This document shows positions 47,101-62,100 of a stretch of 64,000 nucleotides of DNA, one piece after another; position 1 is the stretch's first letter, and every line of letters starts with the position of its first letter. The stretch is from Tyto alba (taxonomy: Eukaryota > Chordata > Aves > Strigiformes > Tytonidae), in NCBI RefSeq assembly GCF_018691265.1, contig NW_024881313.1:3402501-3466500 (forward strand), written 5' to 3'. Both the position numbers and the translations under genes were made by a program. A model generated the notes under the pieces. The model saw only the letters and a list, made by a program, of their open reading frames with translations. It made no database searches and was not told where the DNA came from.

Positions 47101-50100
47101 TAAAAATATAGAAAGAACAGACACTACCAAAACCAGATTGGAAACAGACTGACAGTAAAGACATTTATTATACCTTTCCGTTGAGGTGTGACTGGACAAG
47201 ACAGAGTGCTTTATCTGTAAGATAAGCGGGGACAGAGAATATTCTTTAAAGCAAGAAGACTGTATCACGCTTCTCAAACTTCACATTTTATTAAACACAA
47301 GTCGGAGTCATCAAAAAAGCTGAAAAGCTAATCATGCGCTCACTAATTCTCTGACCTGGAGACAGTATACAAACAAGCATGAAAGGTGCTACATTATTAC
47401 ACCATTAAAATATCGAAAAGAAAAAAGGAGAAAAAAACAAACAAACAAAAAAAACCAAACAAAAACAAACCAGGAGACTTCTTTCAGAAGCTAGTTAGCA
47501 AGTGCCAAGTGACACCATGTGAAAAAGAAACAAGGCAGTGAGTTTCCTTTGCAATGATGTTTTCTCTAGTAAAGAAAAAAATTATGAAAAAACAGAAGGA
47601 ACATGAGGCCAGATACCAGGTATGGTGAAATAATCTCACTTCCCAGATGCAGTGACACATGTACCTTCCTACATACACGCTAATCTGCTGCTTGCCAGAG
47701 ATGCTCCACTTTTGCCTATGTAGTTGCGGATCCAGGATTCAAGAAAATGCCCTTGTCATTAAAGAGATAAGCTCATCAGCTCCTGTTGGCACATTACCAC
47801 AGATCCAATGCGGCATTAGCTTAGAAGAGTAATAATTGCTGTGAGCTCCCACAATGGACCAACCTGCCATACAGACACGGTATTTTGAAACTCCACTGTC
47901 TGTAGCTGGAGCAGGCCCTGAAAGTTAATGATTAATAACTTTCACCTGTCATTAAAAGTTAAGAGATTGGTCACTGCTTATTTAAAAATGGTTCTACCTC
48001 ACTTGCAAACCACAAGAAGTAGCAGAGCATGTCCAGCGGATGACTACTAGCTACGATATGGGTAAAAATGCATTCTGCACTTACACAAACACTACTTTAC
48101 AAAAGGGCACCCTAGCATCCATGCCAAGGCCAAGAGAAGAGGGTACTGGCCATTACCTTGTTCGTTCTGAGAACTGCTAAATGGGGGGATCCAGGTGGCG
48201 TCTGATGCAATAACTCAGAAGTGAAGGCAGTATTTGCAATCTGCATACATTCTTCAAGAGTCTTCAAGAAGGTGTCACAGGTTGATTTTAACAAAGCTCC
48301 CATATCAATCTCGCTCTGTGGGAAGAAACCAATCGGAAGGAATGGACTCAGCCCAGAAGATCAATTTGGAGCAACTAATATCTACAAATCCCACAGCTGC
48401 TACAGTCATAATTTCTGTTTAACATGAATTAAAATGCACTGTGTCAGCTGCTCAGAGAACTGGCATCCCATATTACTGGGGCTATGCCCCCACACAGCAT
48501 TACCACTCTTAACAGCCTCTCACTACAACAAGCTCAGTATGCTTGCATTTTAAAAGCAATGCTTCTTAGTTACTTATCTCTGGTGTTAAAAGTCTATTAA
48601 ATACTAACCCTTGATGTATTCAACAATGGCATTCCAGAACACACCATCAACAGGAGAAATGAAAAGTAAACAAATTAAATACAGAACAATCTACAAATAA
48701 TAATTTCAAAAATCCCACGAACAAAAAATTGTAAACCAGGCAGAATGAAGTATCACATTGCCACAACACTCTTCGTTTCTGCAGAGTGATGATCCTGACG
48801 CTGAAACGCTTTTAGTGATAAATCTTTCCAGTTAAATACCAGTAAGATCAGGGAATGCAAGTTTTCCCCATGAAGTGTGAACTATGAGCTGGATAAACAT
48901 CATATTACTTGCTTGTTGTCAACACATGTGAGCTGCAAGTTCTAACAGTGTCTTTTATCATTTATACACTACCTCGTGCTTCTACATCATCTGTTAAGTC
49001 ACCATGAACAGTTTATCAGGTAGCTTTACAGGGATGGTTTGATACAAATGATTAACTTTCAGGGGTTTTGCCTGACTGACCTGCACCTGAGGACCCACCA
49101 CTCCCTTGGAAGGCATCCTGGAACTCCGTATCAGCTTCTCCAGTGAGTGACGTGCATTCCTGTTGGCACGTTTCTCTCTCAAAGCAAGGGGCAGATCACA
49201 GTCATCAGGAGACCTCTCTTAAATGAGGCTTCTTTGGTGAGGAAGATTTGCAAGGTTTGAAACTTTAACTTAAGTGAGGCTAATCAGCCAGTTCTTTCTA
49301 GCAATTTTGCTTTTTTGAGGTCTGCATTGTTTCTTGACCTTTTAAGGGGTTTGGCTGAGAAAATCAGTGTTTTGCTGAGCAGGAATCTTAATGACTCAGT
49401 GGAAGACAGATGTGCACTTCTTGAAGTTATCTTTTTATAAAAAATCTTTCACTTTTTTGACCAATTATATACACATGATCACCCACAAAGATGTTATTAT
49501 CTAGATCACAGATATATCTCATCTCACTACTTGCTACCCTAACAGAAAGGAAGTTACTTGCAACAATACAGTATTACTCCATTGAAACAAGAACTGTTGT
49601 GTGGGTACATTATTTCCCACAGGTTCTCTGCAGAAAGATGGTGCAACATTAAGCAACTGTGAGTGACTACTACATTGGCTAACCAAAGAGTTCACAATGC
49701 TCGAGAGTTTACAGATGTGGTCTACATCAAAAATAGAGCTGTACCTCTGGTTCTGATACACCAGAAATGCTGGCCTCCTTCGTTTTATGCACTTGCTGAA
49801 CAAGGAGGTTACAGTACAGTCTAAGTTCAGACATTTTGGTCTTCAAGGCTTCTGTGTTTTCAGTGAACTCTAAACGTGAAACAAAAGAAGAGTGAAATTT
49901 ATTGTAGCCATCTTGCAGTATACAATTTTGGAAAGTTGCTGAAATAGTATTATCCAATCTCATCCAATCAATACTTCCTTATTTCAAAACATTTTCTATC
50001 AAGTCAAAAAGATGAGCGGGATTGGCCACAAATTATGCTCCTGACAGGTACAATACTGTTTCATTATTTGCCATCATAAACAGAGACAGTATGTTCCTAG

Positions 50101-53100
50101 GCTTAGGACACAGAAAAAGCAAGTACACAACCTTAACAGGCCTTTTAAATAGGATGAAACCCCTACATATCGTATTTTTTGTTTTCACTAAGTAATTTAA
50201 GGTGCAAATAATTACACCATGAACTAAAAGATCAGGGTTCTGGGTAGAAAACATTGAAGGGAAAAGACACATCCTGTCCAACACAAAGGGATTAATTTAA
50301 TATATACCCTTGAATCCAATTCACCCCAATGACTGAGGTTGGAAGGGACCTCTGGAGACCAGCTAGTCCTACTTTTCTGTTCAAAGCAGGATCAGAGCAC
50401 ACTGCTCTGGGCCGTGTCTAGTCCGGTTTTGAACACTGCTAAGGCTGGAGTCTCCATAACCTCTCTGTGCCACCTGTTTCAGTGCTCCCTCATCCTCACA
50501 ATATAAACATTTTTGCTTATGTCTCAATGGAGTTGTTTAAACTTATGCCCATTTCCTCTTGTCCATTAACTGAGAAGAGCCTGCCTCCATTTTTTTATGC
50601 TCTCCCATCAGATATTTCCTTTAATCATCTTAGTGGCCATTTGCTGGACTCACTCCAGCATGTTCATATGCTTCCTATACGGGACAGTGAAGAACTGAGC
50701 AGACTAATCCAGATATGACTAACAGTCAATCTGAGGTTTTTCAGAAGTCATTTTTTGACATCAGAGTCCCAGAATTACAAAATAAGTTAGTTTGTCTGTT
50801 AGTAAGATTAACATGGTTTTGTTCTGCAAATACATTGGTAACCTTTCACCCTGTGCTACAGTATCTCAGTTTATAGATATCACTTTGTTCTGCTTCTAGG
50901 CACCGTGCATCAGATCCCCACTTTGTGTAGGACTCTTTAGTAGCATCTTCTGCTCAGTTATGACTCAGTTTGAAACGGTAGATGAAAAGCCTGGTGAGGA
51001 CATACATAAGGCTAAGAGAAGTGACTCTTCACCTCAGGGAAAGGAAGTGCCCATAATTTGCTGTTTTCCCATCTTCTGTACAGTCATTGTGCTGAGGTAA
51101 CACAAGGCTAAGGCACAAGGTCTCACAGTGACTCGTGAATAACACTGTGCTTGTAAGCAAAAGGGTTTCTCACTGGGGTGAAACTGAGATTGTTGGTGAA
51201 AGCAAAGAGGTAAGTGAATTAAATTTCATAGCCTGACCATGATTGGATTTCAGTTTTCAAATGCTGGTATGCAAATTTAAAACCAATTGCAAACCTTTAT
51301 TTTAACTGCAAGGGATTCTTGAAGCGCCCAAGACAGGCCAGTTAGAACATGGAAGGAAAGGGCCTGAGGAACTCCAAAGCTCAGGACCCACTAGTGCAAG
51401 GCTGGGTCATCATACTAAGATGGTTGCACAAGATGGGGTCTTACCTTCATGCACAGTCTGCATCCCAGTGACCTGCAGCCAGGAGCTACTCACTCCTTGT
51501 ATGTACAGAATTCATCAGCACACAGTTTTCAAATTATTTATACATACTATATTTTAAGAAAAAGCCAAAATTTTCAAATCCCTGCACTGAGAGTTAACAC
51601 CTGAGATTTCTAGCTGGAGTTCCCATGTGGCTTGGCTTTTAGTGGCACCAAAGACCTGAAGCACAGGTTGGACACAGAGTTCAGGTATGGATTTTGTCAC
51701 CTTTGTGTGTACGTCTACTAGGGTAAGGATGGGGAAATAAAAAGCAAACAGTATGTGCCAGCAAAGAAGTGTTCTTGCCTTTTTCCTTCTGTGTCCTGCT
51801 GTCAGTCAGACAGGCTTTGGCAGTTCCTAGTGCAACCAGCCATTTTTGCCTTTCAATTGCGTTTCTTGCCTTCAGATAGAAATACTGTTCCCCTGGGATG
51901 ATAAGGTCCATTCGTGTGTTATCTGCAGGATGAACTGGAAGCAACATAGATTTCAGACCAGTCCTCGAACCCTTCCCAGCCCAACTGAATATCCCAACAA
52001 ATATGTTAGGTGTCAGGTCAAACAGTAATGAAAGAGGAGGAATCCACAGCCCCAAGCTTCCTCTGTTGCCATTTTATGAATTCTCTTCTGAGTTAGGGAA
52101 TAGACAGGACGTACATGTGCACAGCTGCGGGACAAAAGGCTATGAAAGGCAGTTTTGTGATCAGTACAGCATGATCAGGGAGTCTTTATGGAATGGGCAT
52201 CCTCTTCTGACAAGCCTCTCTTTCAGATTTCCAGCTCACAACCAAACCTCAAGGATGTGGCAAGTAATCCAAGTGAGCGGGCCTAGTACTGAAGCTTATT
52301 ATTCATATTTCTAGCTTCAGCTTTGTGCTTATGAAGAGCCATTTAAAGCTGTGTGACATTTCACCAGGGCTCGTGAAAAACATTGACCCACCTGCCTGCA
52401 GAATACCCATTATAGTAGAGGCTTGCCACTCTCTTAACATTTTCAAAATACTATAGAATAAAAACTGGCATATAGATCAAGTTACTGGGTTACTACAAAC
52501 ACATACCAAAGAAATCAAGCTGCCAAATAGCTCTTGTGGCCTGAAATCTCAACTTAAATGCAACATTACTGGACAAACTTCATGCAGCTGAGTGTTACTG
52601 TATCCTAGTTACCTTGAATTTCACACACGGCCATTTGGATGCTTCCCTTACAACCTTTCCAGGCATCTTCCTGAGAGTCATAGTAGGACAGGATGCCACC
52701 ACAGAGAAGAAACCATCGAGGCTGCCAGCCTGAAAAACAAAACCGTATTTCTCAGTTAATTCTCTCCCTGCAATTCCATCACCTCCCTCATTCAAGACTC
52801 ACTACAAATAAGACACCAAAAATTCTCATTTCCCCCAGGAAAATTAGACCCTTTGAAGCAGTAAGATTTGTGGACAGGTCTGGATGTTGTACACTACAAC
52901 CTCTGCTTGCTGGCAGCTACATGTCCTTTCTGCAGGCAGCTGGACCACAGCAGTATGTTCCTAAGATGCCACATGTCATTTTCAGTAGTTTTGCTAACAC
53001 AGTCTCACTGACTCACTCTCTCTTCCAAAACCACCTTTTCAGTCCACCACCCTTCAATTCCTTCCATCATTCTTCAACCCACCTCTTCACTCTTTCTAAA

Positions 53101-56100
53101 AGCCACCCCAGCTGTCTTGCCTTACCTGTCTTCCTCCCTTGGGGGAAGGGCTAGCCAAACTGTCTTGAAAAGCAATGGGCAAGAAACTCCTAAAAAATCA
53201 AGGAAAGAAGGGGACAGAGGCGGATGTGTTGATTTCTGAACACCACTTTTCAACGAAGCAGTTCTCAGTAGCTCTTGAAATTCTCGTGCTGCCCACATAA
53301 AAAGTAATCTTGAAATGCTGACTTGCACTTCTGGACACCTTCCCAGAGAGTAACCAAAACACCAGGCTAGACCAAAACCAATAGTTCTGGGTACCACTTT
53401 TGCCCACTCCGCTGCCCAACTTCAGAAGTAAACTACCCCTTTTGTTTTCTTCTTTTGAAAGTACTAGAGCAGTATGAAAAGATATAAACAAACAAGACAG
53501 GACAGCTGTCATTTATGTCTAATTAAAAGCTACAAGCTCATTAACTTAAGAAGAAATGAGGCAGCAATGTCACTAGAGGAAAGCAGCTTTCGTTACTGAG
53601 CTGCAACAAGCTTTCCCGGCCAGCCCAAGGGAGGGAGATGCTGAAGTTCCCACACCGTGCCAGCAAATCATCTCTGGGAAAAAAACACTTTGACAAGACA
53701 ATGTGGGCCACGTGGCTCCTACACATTTTTGCAGAGGGGCCTCACTCCTGCTACCCCCTGCACCCGGGCTCTGCCGACCCACCGGCACAGCGCTGCAGGA
53801 GCCCAGGCTGGGCTTGGACTGCACTGCTCCTTACCGGCTAGGGACCGATTCCTTAGGCTACTGCTGAAGCCAAGCCCAACTCATTTTAAGGTTAGAAAGC
53901 CCTAAAGCCACAGGCTAATAGTAGGAGTATGGTTTGGGGTTTTTTGTTTTGTTGTTTTTTTTTAAAAAAGCAGTACCACAGCATCTGGGCCAACCTGGTC
54001 TATAGATTGCTGAACCTTGGGGGTGGCTGGAATACAAATTAAACATAAAACCTTTTTCACACTCTTTCAGAGCTCTTCCATTATTTCCTAGAAGAACATA
54101 AAAACATTATAAGTGCCAGAGCATTCTCAATACTTCTTTATTTTATATGAAGGGGGAAAAAAAAAAAAAAAATCACATGAATGAGAATTAAAAAAAAAAG
54201 AAAACGGTAAGACTGATTTTTATTTGTCTTGCCACCAAATAAAGAAACTATCCTAGAAGTCATTATTGATATGGAGGAACTCACAAAAAAAGGAGGTGAT
54301 TGTTCAGCAGAGAGAAGCAGTTAATTGCTTCAGACACTCAATGGCACAGCACCAATCCTTTAAATCATGCACAGTGCCACAGTCAATACAAGCCTCTAAT
54401 TCACTCTGGAGATCCTGCTGCTGCACATGAATCATTTCAGCCATGGTCCTACAGCTTACAATTGCAGCTGATGCTCAAACAAATTGCATCCCATCAATCA
54501 AAGGCTGTGCAATCAATTAGTCAACATACAAAGCACTCTGCCGCCATCACTTTGGAAGCTGGTTAAAAATATGTTATGAGTCAATGTATTTTGTTGAGGT
54601 TTTTGTTTAGTTGAGTTTTTTGGTTCTGGGGTTTGGATTTTTGTTGGATTTTTTTTTTTTTTTGAGGGGAAAGCAGCAATTATCTGTCTTCCTTCGCAGA
54701 ACCTAGCTCTTCTTTATTAGATATGTATTAAAAAGACTGTGATAAGCAATTGTTAACTAGGACAGCATAATTTTTTCCGAACAGAATTATTACACTAATA
54801 AAAATACATTTTTGTAAAAGGAAACCAATTAAAAAAAAAAAAAAATCACAGCAAGGTTCTGTCAGAAGATGCACTAACAACCTGGTACTCACTGACACTG
54901 AGTCAGCAGCCATAGGAGGGTTATCCTAAACAACCAGCTAAAAATAGCATGTGGCTGACAAATCATGGGCAGTGCAACAGGGATACAATCTTCAATTACA
55001 GGAGCTTCACATCTGCAGACAAGCAAAGAGCAGGTGGAAAAAAAAACAAAAACAAAAACAAACAACAAACCACAACAAAAAACAAAGCAGCAAAAAGACA
55101 CTTACATGCTTCCACGAACACAAGTCTTGGGTTTATTCAGTTTTATTCTCTCCCCATAAACTGTTCTAGGAATACTGTAATTTTTGGAACTGAGTGTTCA
55201 GACTTCACCTGATATAGAAAGTTAAAGCTGAACCTCTTTAGGTCTTACTGGTGCCAGCACTAAGACAACTTTGAAGAAGAATTTACTAAGCCTATCTATA
55301 CTGGTGGTGCACAGGCAGGACAAAATATAGCTCATACTTCCACAGCTCGTTTTAGAGGCACAGAGCCATTAACAGTAAAAATTGACCTTGCTGGGGAAAG
55401 AGATATATAAAAAAAGGCAATAAAATGCAAAGCACAATACAAGTGAGTAGTAGCTTAAGGTCCCAGACATAGAAGAAAGTGAAGAGATTCCAGACAGCTT
55501 CACAGACACTGGTTAAGGTTTTAATACATATTGCACTCCTGTGTGAGACTTAAAGTTAAGTCCAGCTACTGCAGTACCTGGATGATCTGATATTGTCCAC
55601 TACAGAAACAGATATTTAAGCAGTCTGTGCCTGCTAAGGATTCAGTATTTGTCCAGAAGTTTCTGCAGCCTGAAAGATCTGCCTGCTTCTACCATTGCAC
55701 TTCAAGAAGTCTGGATACAGCTATCACTGAGCAAACTTGACATATCTTGAGAACACAGTTGAAATTTGGACATAATTCAAACTTTAATGTTACACAACTC
55801 AGACTCCAAACAGCATTCATTTCAAAGTGCCAAGGCTGAAATAAAAAAAAAAACAAAACAAAACAAAACAAAAAAAACCCCAACACTTGAAGACATGTAG
55901 ATCATGTCAGACATCCACAAAGCCAAACCATCTGGGAGAATTACATACTCAAGAAGTCAAACTGATGACCTGGAAAACAAGCTGCAATTTAAGTTCCAGT
56001 TGCATTTCTAAAAGGCTCAAAGGCCAGACACCCCGGTTTTTATTACTGCTTGCTTTCCACTAAAATTATATAATACTTCATGCTTACAAACTTCTAGAGC

Positions 56101-59100
56101 TTCAACATAAGTCTTTCCAAAAATACATGCAATAGTATTTGCATTTCTTTGTCTGTAATTCAGATTTTAAAGTGCTCACAGGAGATAATTCTGGAATTTC
56201 CATGTTACAGCAACATCTGCCTAATAGGAGGGATTAAAGTCTTCATCACATCCCTACGATTAATATCATGGGCCAGACCCAAGACTTAGCTGCAGGTGGC
56301 AGAGCCGGGGCAGATCCATGTTTTTCTGTGTAGGGTCACAACAGAGTCCCAGAGTGCTTGCTCTGATAGTCAGAGACATCTCACTGCAAGAACGCACAAT
56401 ATCCACCTTTTCACCCCAACCTGAGCAAAGTAAGCTGTGCTGTTTGTTCACCATACCACCACCTACGGCTTCATCTCCCAGCACCCAAGGGCAGGAGAAC
56501 CACAGCTTCTGCCCAGCACTGTGTCACTGACTGATAGTTAGACGAGAGTTGCTGAAAACTCAGCTCAAGTAGGACCGAGACAGTGCTGGTGTCTCGCAAA
56601 ATGCAAGAGAAAATCCAGTCTATGTCCTTCCCCAGTGCCACCAGGTTCGCACCTTTGCTAAAACTCAGCCTGCTCCTTGTCCCTTACGTAGCAGTTTAGG
56701 CCAGAAGACAGCACCTTCCCCTCGTGCAACCGCTGATTGCAAAACACCAGTTTCCAGTTAGAAGATGCATCTAACAGCCAAAATACAGGATGGAGTCAAG
56801 AGACCTTATTTCCAGCTTAGCAAGCAGGCTGCTGAGCTGCCATGGACCATGGTGAAAACATCCTGACTGCTGCACTGAGCTCCCTGTGTCTCCACACCTA
56901 TACAACAGAAACGTTTCACACTGGCCCAGAAGGACCACTGCTGGTCTTAATCCACTAACATCCAACAGATGCAGATTTCCCTGGGGAATCAAGGCTATGG
57001 AAATCTCCACGTCACAGACAGACAAAACATTGATTTTCAAGATCCCATAGCACTTGCAATCCCAGCTACTGGGCACCCGCACTAAATCGTACAATCCAGT
57101 CCTTAACAACTGACTCTGTGATTAAGTTCAGTTCACATGGCTGCGTGTTTCGTTCTGTCAGTCACCACCAGGTTTCTAGTCAGGAAAAGCATTTAGCAAA
57201 AGAGCATCTTACACAGACCAAACTTGAAACTTTCTCCCTTTTTTCTCATACAGAGAACAGGAACAATGGAGTTAAAGGGTTATCTTGACATAAGAAATTT
57301 GCACCCAAAACTGCTGCCTGCTTTTTCCATACAGCCTCCTGAGGCTACTCAGTATTTCGGAAAGGGAAATCCCAGGCACTGGAACACATTTTGCAGCCTT
57401 AATTCTGCAGCAAAACAAACTGACAGGATAAAAATCCGGTCTGTATCCCTGAGGGACAGCAAAAAGGCAGACAAGATGTATGACAATTCATGCCTCTCCT
57501 CCAAGCTATTATCCTGTCACCTACAGAACAGCTTCTAGAGATGCCCATATTGCAATGTTACTCTAGTTATGTGCACATTAACAGCGGGAATCGATACCAA
57601 AAGACCCTAAAATTAACAAAGTTAACAAATCTAGCACTTCAACAATGGTATTACTTTTTAGAGCACTCATTTAAGGGACACTAGAGGTTCAAGTAAAGCA
57701 AGCAGTAGCTGGAACTGGCCTTAATACAGTGACCCTCTCCCAAATGACTTTTCTTGGAGAGGTCCCATAAAATCCACCTTCATTTCAATCATTAGTTCAG
57801 TGCTAGCAGTACTGAAAAAGCATCCTGCTGTGACAGGGCAACTGGGTTTGTTTGGAAACGACTTTGTGCCAGTGACCATCCACGGCACCGAGAGCACAAT
57901 GTACCAGCAGTCAGGCATTTTTGAAGGGGACACAGTGAAAGGATGAAGGGCAGAGAGGGGATCGTGGCGAGTGATGGAGGCAAAAGTTCAATAATCCAGG
58001 CCACTGCTCACACACACTAATTCAAGTCATTCAAAGCTCCTGGGAGTTTCCATCCTCTGTTTATACTTCCCAGCCCGGGCAAACTAGCAGCTCCTCTCCC
58101 TGACCCCTGGGGGTGGTTATCAGGCCAGACCGAGCCAACCCAATTAATTTATGTAAACACATACAGATACCACATTGTGGTATCTCTTCACCGTGAATTC
58201 TGCCACACCTTTCACAGTTGTCCTACCCAGCCGTTCTCTGCAATCACTTATTTATTTCAGGGAAGAAGGACTGAATGCAGAGGCACTGGTACTGCAGCAT
58301 ACCTGGCAGGGAACGCTGCACTATGTAGGCTCTGCAGCGTCGTGCTAACACGTACAGAGGAGAGAGGGGACACTGATTTAATTCCTGCAGTCTCATCAAA
58401 CTTTTCTGCTGTGAGCACATTACTCAATTCCAAAGAGGTATGACAAAAGCAAGATTGCTGCATGAAGAAAAACAGGGGGAAGGGAAGAGAGAGATGAGAA
58501 AAAAGGTCAAACCACACAAATGTAATTATGCAAAATCCGAAGAGAATTAAGTAACTAGTCCCTGAAGCATCCTGGGTGAGAAGCCAGGACTGGGTGAGAC
58601 TCAGTCACCCACCTAAATCAGTGCCTGGTCTCTGAGAGTACCTACGGTCAGTAACACTGGGCAGACCATTGCCCTGAAGGCAACGGAAACCTCAGCTGCC
58701 TAGGTCCATCTCCACAAAAGCCAGACTTCTCATTTTAAACAATCAGAACTTGGACTATATCCAGAGGCTTAAAGAGAAGTGAAAAAATTATAAACAAAAG
58801 CTTTTTAGAACCAAGTGTTTACCTAAGTTGTTAAGTTTTCAATTACTTCCTCCATCTCTGGAAACAGAGGACCTTATTTCCAGAGCTCAATGTCAACTGG
58901 AAGTGTACATGCCTCCCATCCTAAAAAGTCAGATTTCTTAATTTAAACTCCCCAAACAAAAACTCACTCCAAGCAGTTGCATGTGCATCTGGAATCCAGC
59001 TATAAAAACTAGTGCTCTTTCACATTTTCTTGAGCTCTGCCCCAAAGTTTTTTAAGGAATTCTGAATCATTAGAGACAAGAGTAATTTCAAGCTTTATGT

Positions 59101-62100
59101 GAAGCCTGAAATTTACTGCTTGGTGTTGGCTCTTGGTATCTCGGGATAAATTGAAAATAATTCAGAGCACAGTAAAATGAGTGTGGATGATACATAGAGG
59201 AAGATGGGGAGAGTGACCTATGGTATGTGGTATGATGGAGCATCACTAGTAATGGCATTTATGTGAGTGTCATGCCTTGAGGAAGATGAATTAGTTAGGG
59301 TTAGAGTTATTCAGCACAATTAAGGAAGTGAATATTTAAATACCAGGAAAAGCGATCAAAGACATTTCATGGAGCATATAATAAATACCAGGCAAGTCAG
59401 GGGAAGCAGTTGCCATTTTTCTTTCTAATGATGAAGCTGCCTTTGATCCCCAAGCCAAGAGCTGACACATACCACTTTTTCCAGAGTCAACAGCAATCCT
59501 GCCTGTGGCCAGTGATCCCAGATAAGGCATACCTTATGCTGAAGATCTGAACTGAATCGAATTTCAGCAGAAAAATCAACTAAAAGTGCCAAGCTCTCAC
59601 ACACACCACTGAAGGAAGGTATTCCTCAACCCTGCGCTCTGTCCTTCTGTGGGTAAGCAATAGCTTACTCCATTCCAGAAACCTGATGAGAAATCAAAAT
59701 CTCAGTTTCTTTTTACAAGGCAGTCTCCAAAGACTAAGGAAATTTCATAACCAGAAGGTATGCTTAACAAAGAGCATGAATGGCAGCTTGAGTTCAGCTG
59801 GAGAGTCCCGTGGGAGACAGTTTCCAAAGAGCAAGGAGCAGCTCTCGTGCAGTTCACATGCGCTCTCTCTCCTTTTTCTCTCCTGCAAGCAGCATCCCCA
59901 GGTTTGGCATCAGCCCTGCTACCACGCTGCAGCCAGGATCTGACTTTGATTCTGTCCACACCAGAATGCTTCACACTCAGCCACAGGTAGTGGCACAATG
60001 GACCAAAGAGCTATAGAGGATGTATAGGGTGATGCTTTCATCACCCCAACTACTTACTACAATGAGCAGTACTGAAATAAGAGTTATATAGTCCCTTTAC
60101 CCATGCTATAAACCCATCCCTAGCCTCCACAATCTCTACCAAGCAATGCTAACATTAGACAGAGAGTTTGGCAAAGGATGAAATCTAGGAATTTTTTAAA
60201 AATCAAATCACACACTTCAACTGTAGGCTCAGCTGAGGTCAACTTGCGCACCTGCATGATTTAAGACACCCAGTTCTGGGCTTTGAGGATTAATAATTTG
60301 AAGTTTGTAGAGGCATCACATATTTGCCCAAATGAAAAAGTGCTATCACACTTTATACGAGTGATAATTCTGCTTGCAAAGTTCCCTGTTCCCTTCAGGT
60401 TTTAACCAATTTAGTGGGGGAAGCATAGACAAGAGCAATCTCAGGACATGCTTATTGCAAACACAAGATACCAAGTGGATTTTCATAGTTTAGATCTGTG
60501 TACATGAGCATCGGATCAAAAGTTGCCACACTTCACTTGAATTTAAACAAAACTATCACATTCAAAAATCACTATCTGGTGGCCATTGCATTAGGGGGGA
60601 GAAAAAACTCTAAAATCTCAGTTCTCTAAACTCAGAGATTTCAGAGGCAGCACTGGAACTCCTGCATATCGAAACCACAATGTCAAAGCAGGACTAATAC
60701 CAGAGGAAAAACCCTATCTCAAAGAATAAACACTAATTTAGTTTCTCCTAATCTATATAATGCCAACAAGTGCATTTATTATAAAACAAGATAACTTGTT
60801 TGAGCAGTAAAGCAAGCTAATCTGTCTTTCAGTTGCTGGCAATCATGGTGTGCTTTCTGACCTTTGCTTGCAGAAAGCCAAACTTGTTTCCTACTTCCGA
60901 AATGTTCTTGCTGTCAATAACTATGTAATTTGCAACACAGATCTAGCTCCCTGCCCAAGGGCGGGGGAAAACAGGTTGCTATGGTCTTGACTTCGCATGA
61001 TAGCGATGTAAGGAGACATTAGGGAACCAAAAGTCCCAGAAAACACTCAATTACCAACAAACTCCATTAGCTTCTCTCTCACAGCCCGAAGGGATATAAA
61101 TTCTCCTTTTCTACAGTTTCAGGCTTGTTCTTTGGTGAATGTCTTATCTCCTCTCTGACTGTGAAACAAAGGTGTGTTTCTCATTATGAGGAGGAAAGGG
61201 CATACGATACCTGCTGTGGATGTTTGCATCAGCATCATATTAGTAACACAGGCATACACCGGCATACAGAGATGACACACATTTTCCCTACCTTTTGCAT
61301 ACATCATTTACATTATGCAGCACCAGAGTAGTTAACCTTGAACAAGAGGAAAAGCATACTGGTGGCAGAATACTGACAGAAATACTGTTCTGGATGACCT
61401 GTTGAACCCTCTTGCTTGCCTTAATCCCCAAAAGAGGCTTTCCTGTCCCTCACTCCCTGGCTCTGTACTGCTGCTACGATAAATGCCACATTCCAGCAGG
61501 ATTTATTTTTTTGCATCATCGCATAAATTTATAACTTAATGGCTTCAGGACAGGAAGTCTTAATTTTATGCGAAGAGAAAACACATGTAAGCATAGTTAG
61601 GCTGCAGAACAGCAAATTTACTGTTTTCAAACACACAACAGGCCTTCGACAACCTAAGAAAAGGCGTGGAGTGACCTTGACCACCACACTCACTAGCAGA
61701 GTCAAGTTTCAGCAAAGAAATCGGAAGGAAGCTTCAATCCTCCATCACAGGTTTTCTCTCTGTTGAGAACAAAAACTCCTCTAGTTTTCAGCTGGGGCAA
61801 ATCTCACACATCCAAGGAAAAGAGAGTCCTTCAGTCTGCATTCACCTAGACTGAGGTTTGCAAAGTGTCATCCTTCTTCATGAACGGTCATTTAGTTGAA
61901 AGTGCGTATCAGTGTGGCTAGCAAAAAAACCCCAATATTAATTTTGATGGAACTGGAATATTTCTGGTTCTTATTGTTCATCTTACTATCAAAACAGAAG
62001 ACAAGTCCAGCTGATCCTACCACATGCACACTTGGGCACAAATGCTACAATGCCAAATGTCAGTCACTCATCTACACACGCACTGGTTCCCACAGACACA

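Larger units (their letters stand above)
37171..52612 (-). other. PLEKHA8: PLEKHA8 introns 2-13
   Basis: Twelve introns range from 0.4 to about 2.6 kb and hold A+T-rich unique sequence with A/T homopolymers near many splice sites. One CR1 LINE lies in intron 3 or its neighbour region upstream of exon 4 (50333-50735). No nested gene or structural RNA was recognised. Confidence 0.6.

Noticed and set aside
51681..51778. Extension of PLEKHA8 exon 3 past residue 104
   Set aside because: The frame reads on, but the next exon supplies the conserved EFTENTE continuation, so the GC donor at 51777-51778 must be used.
52693..53154. 153-codon + strand frame
   Set aside because: It starts antisense to PLEKHA8 exon 2 and runs into intron. 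No recognisable protein and no splice or start support.
56771..57109. 112-codon minus-strand frame in PLEKHA8 intron 1
   Set aside because: No start context, splice sites or recognisable similarity. The length is within chance for 10 kb of intron.
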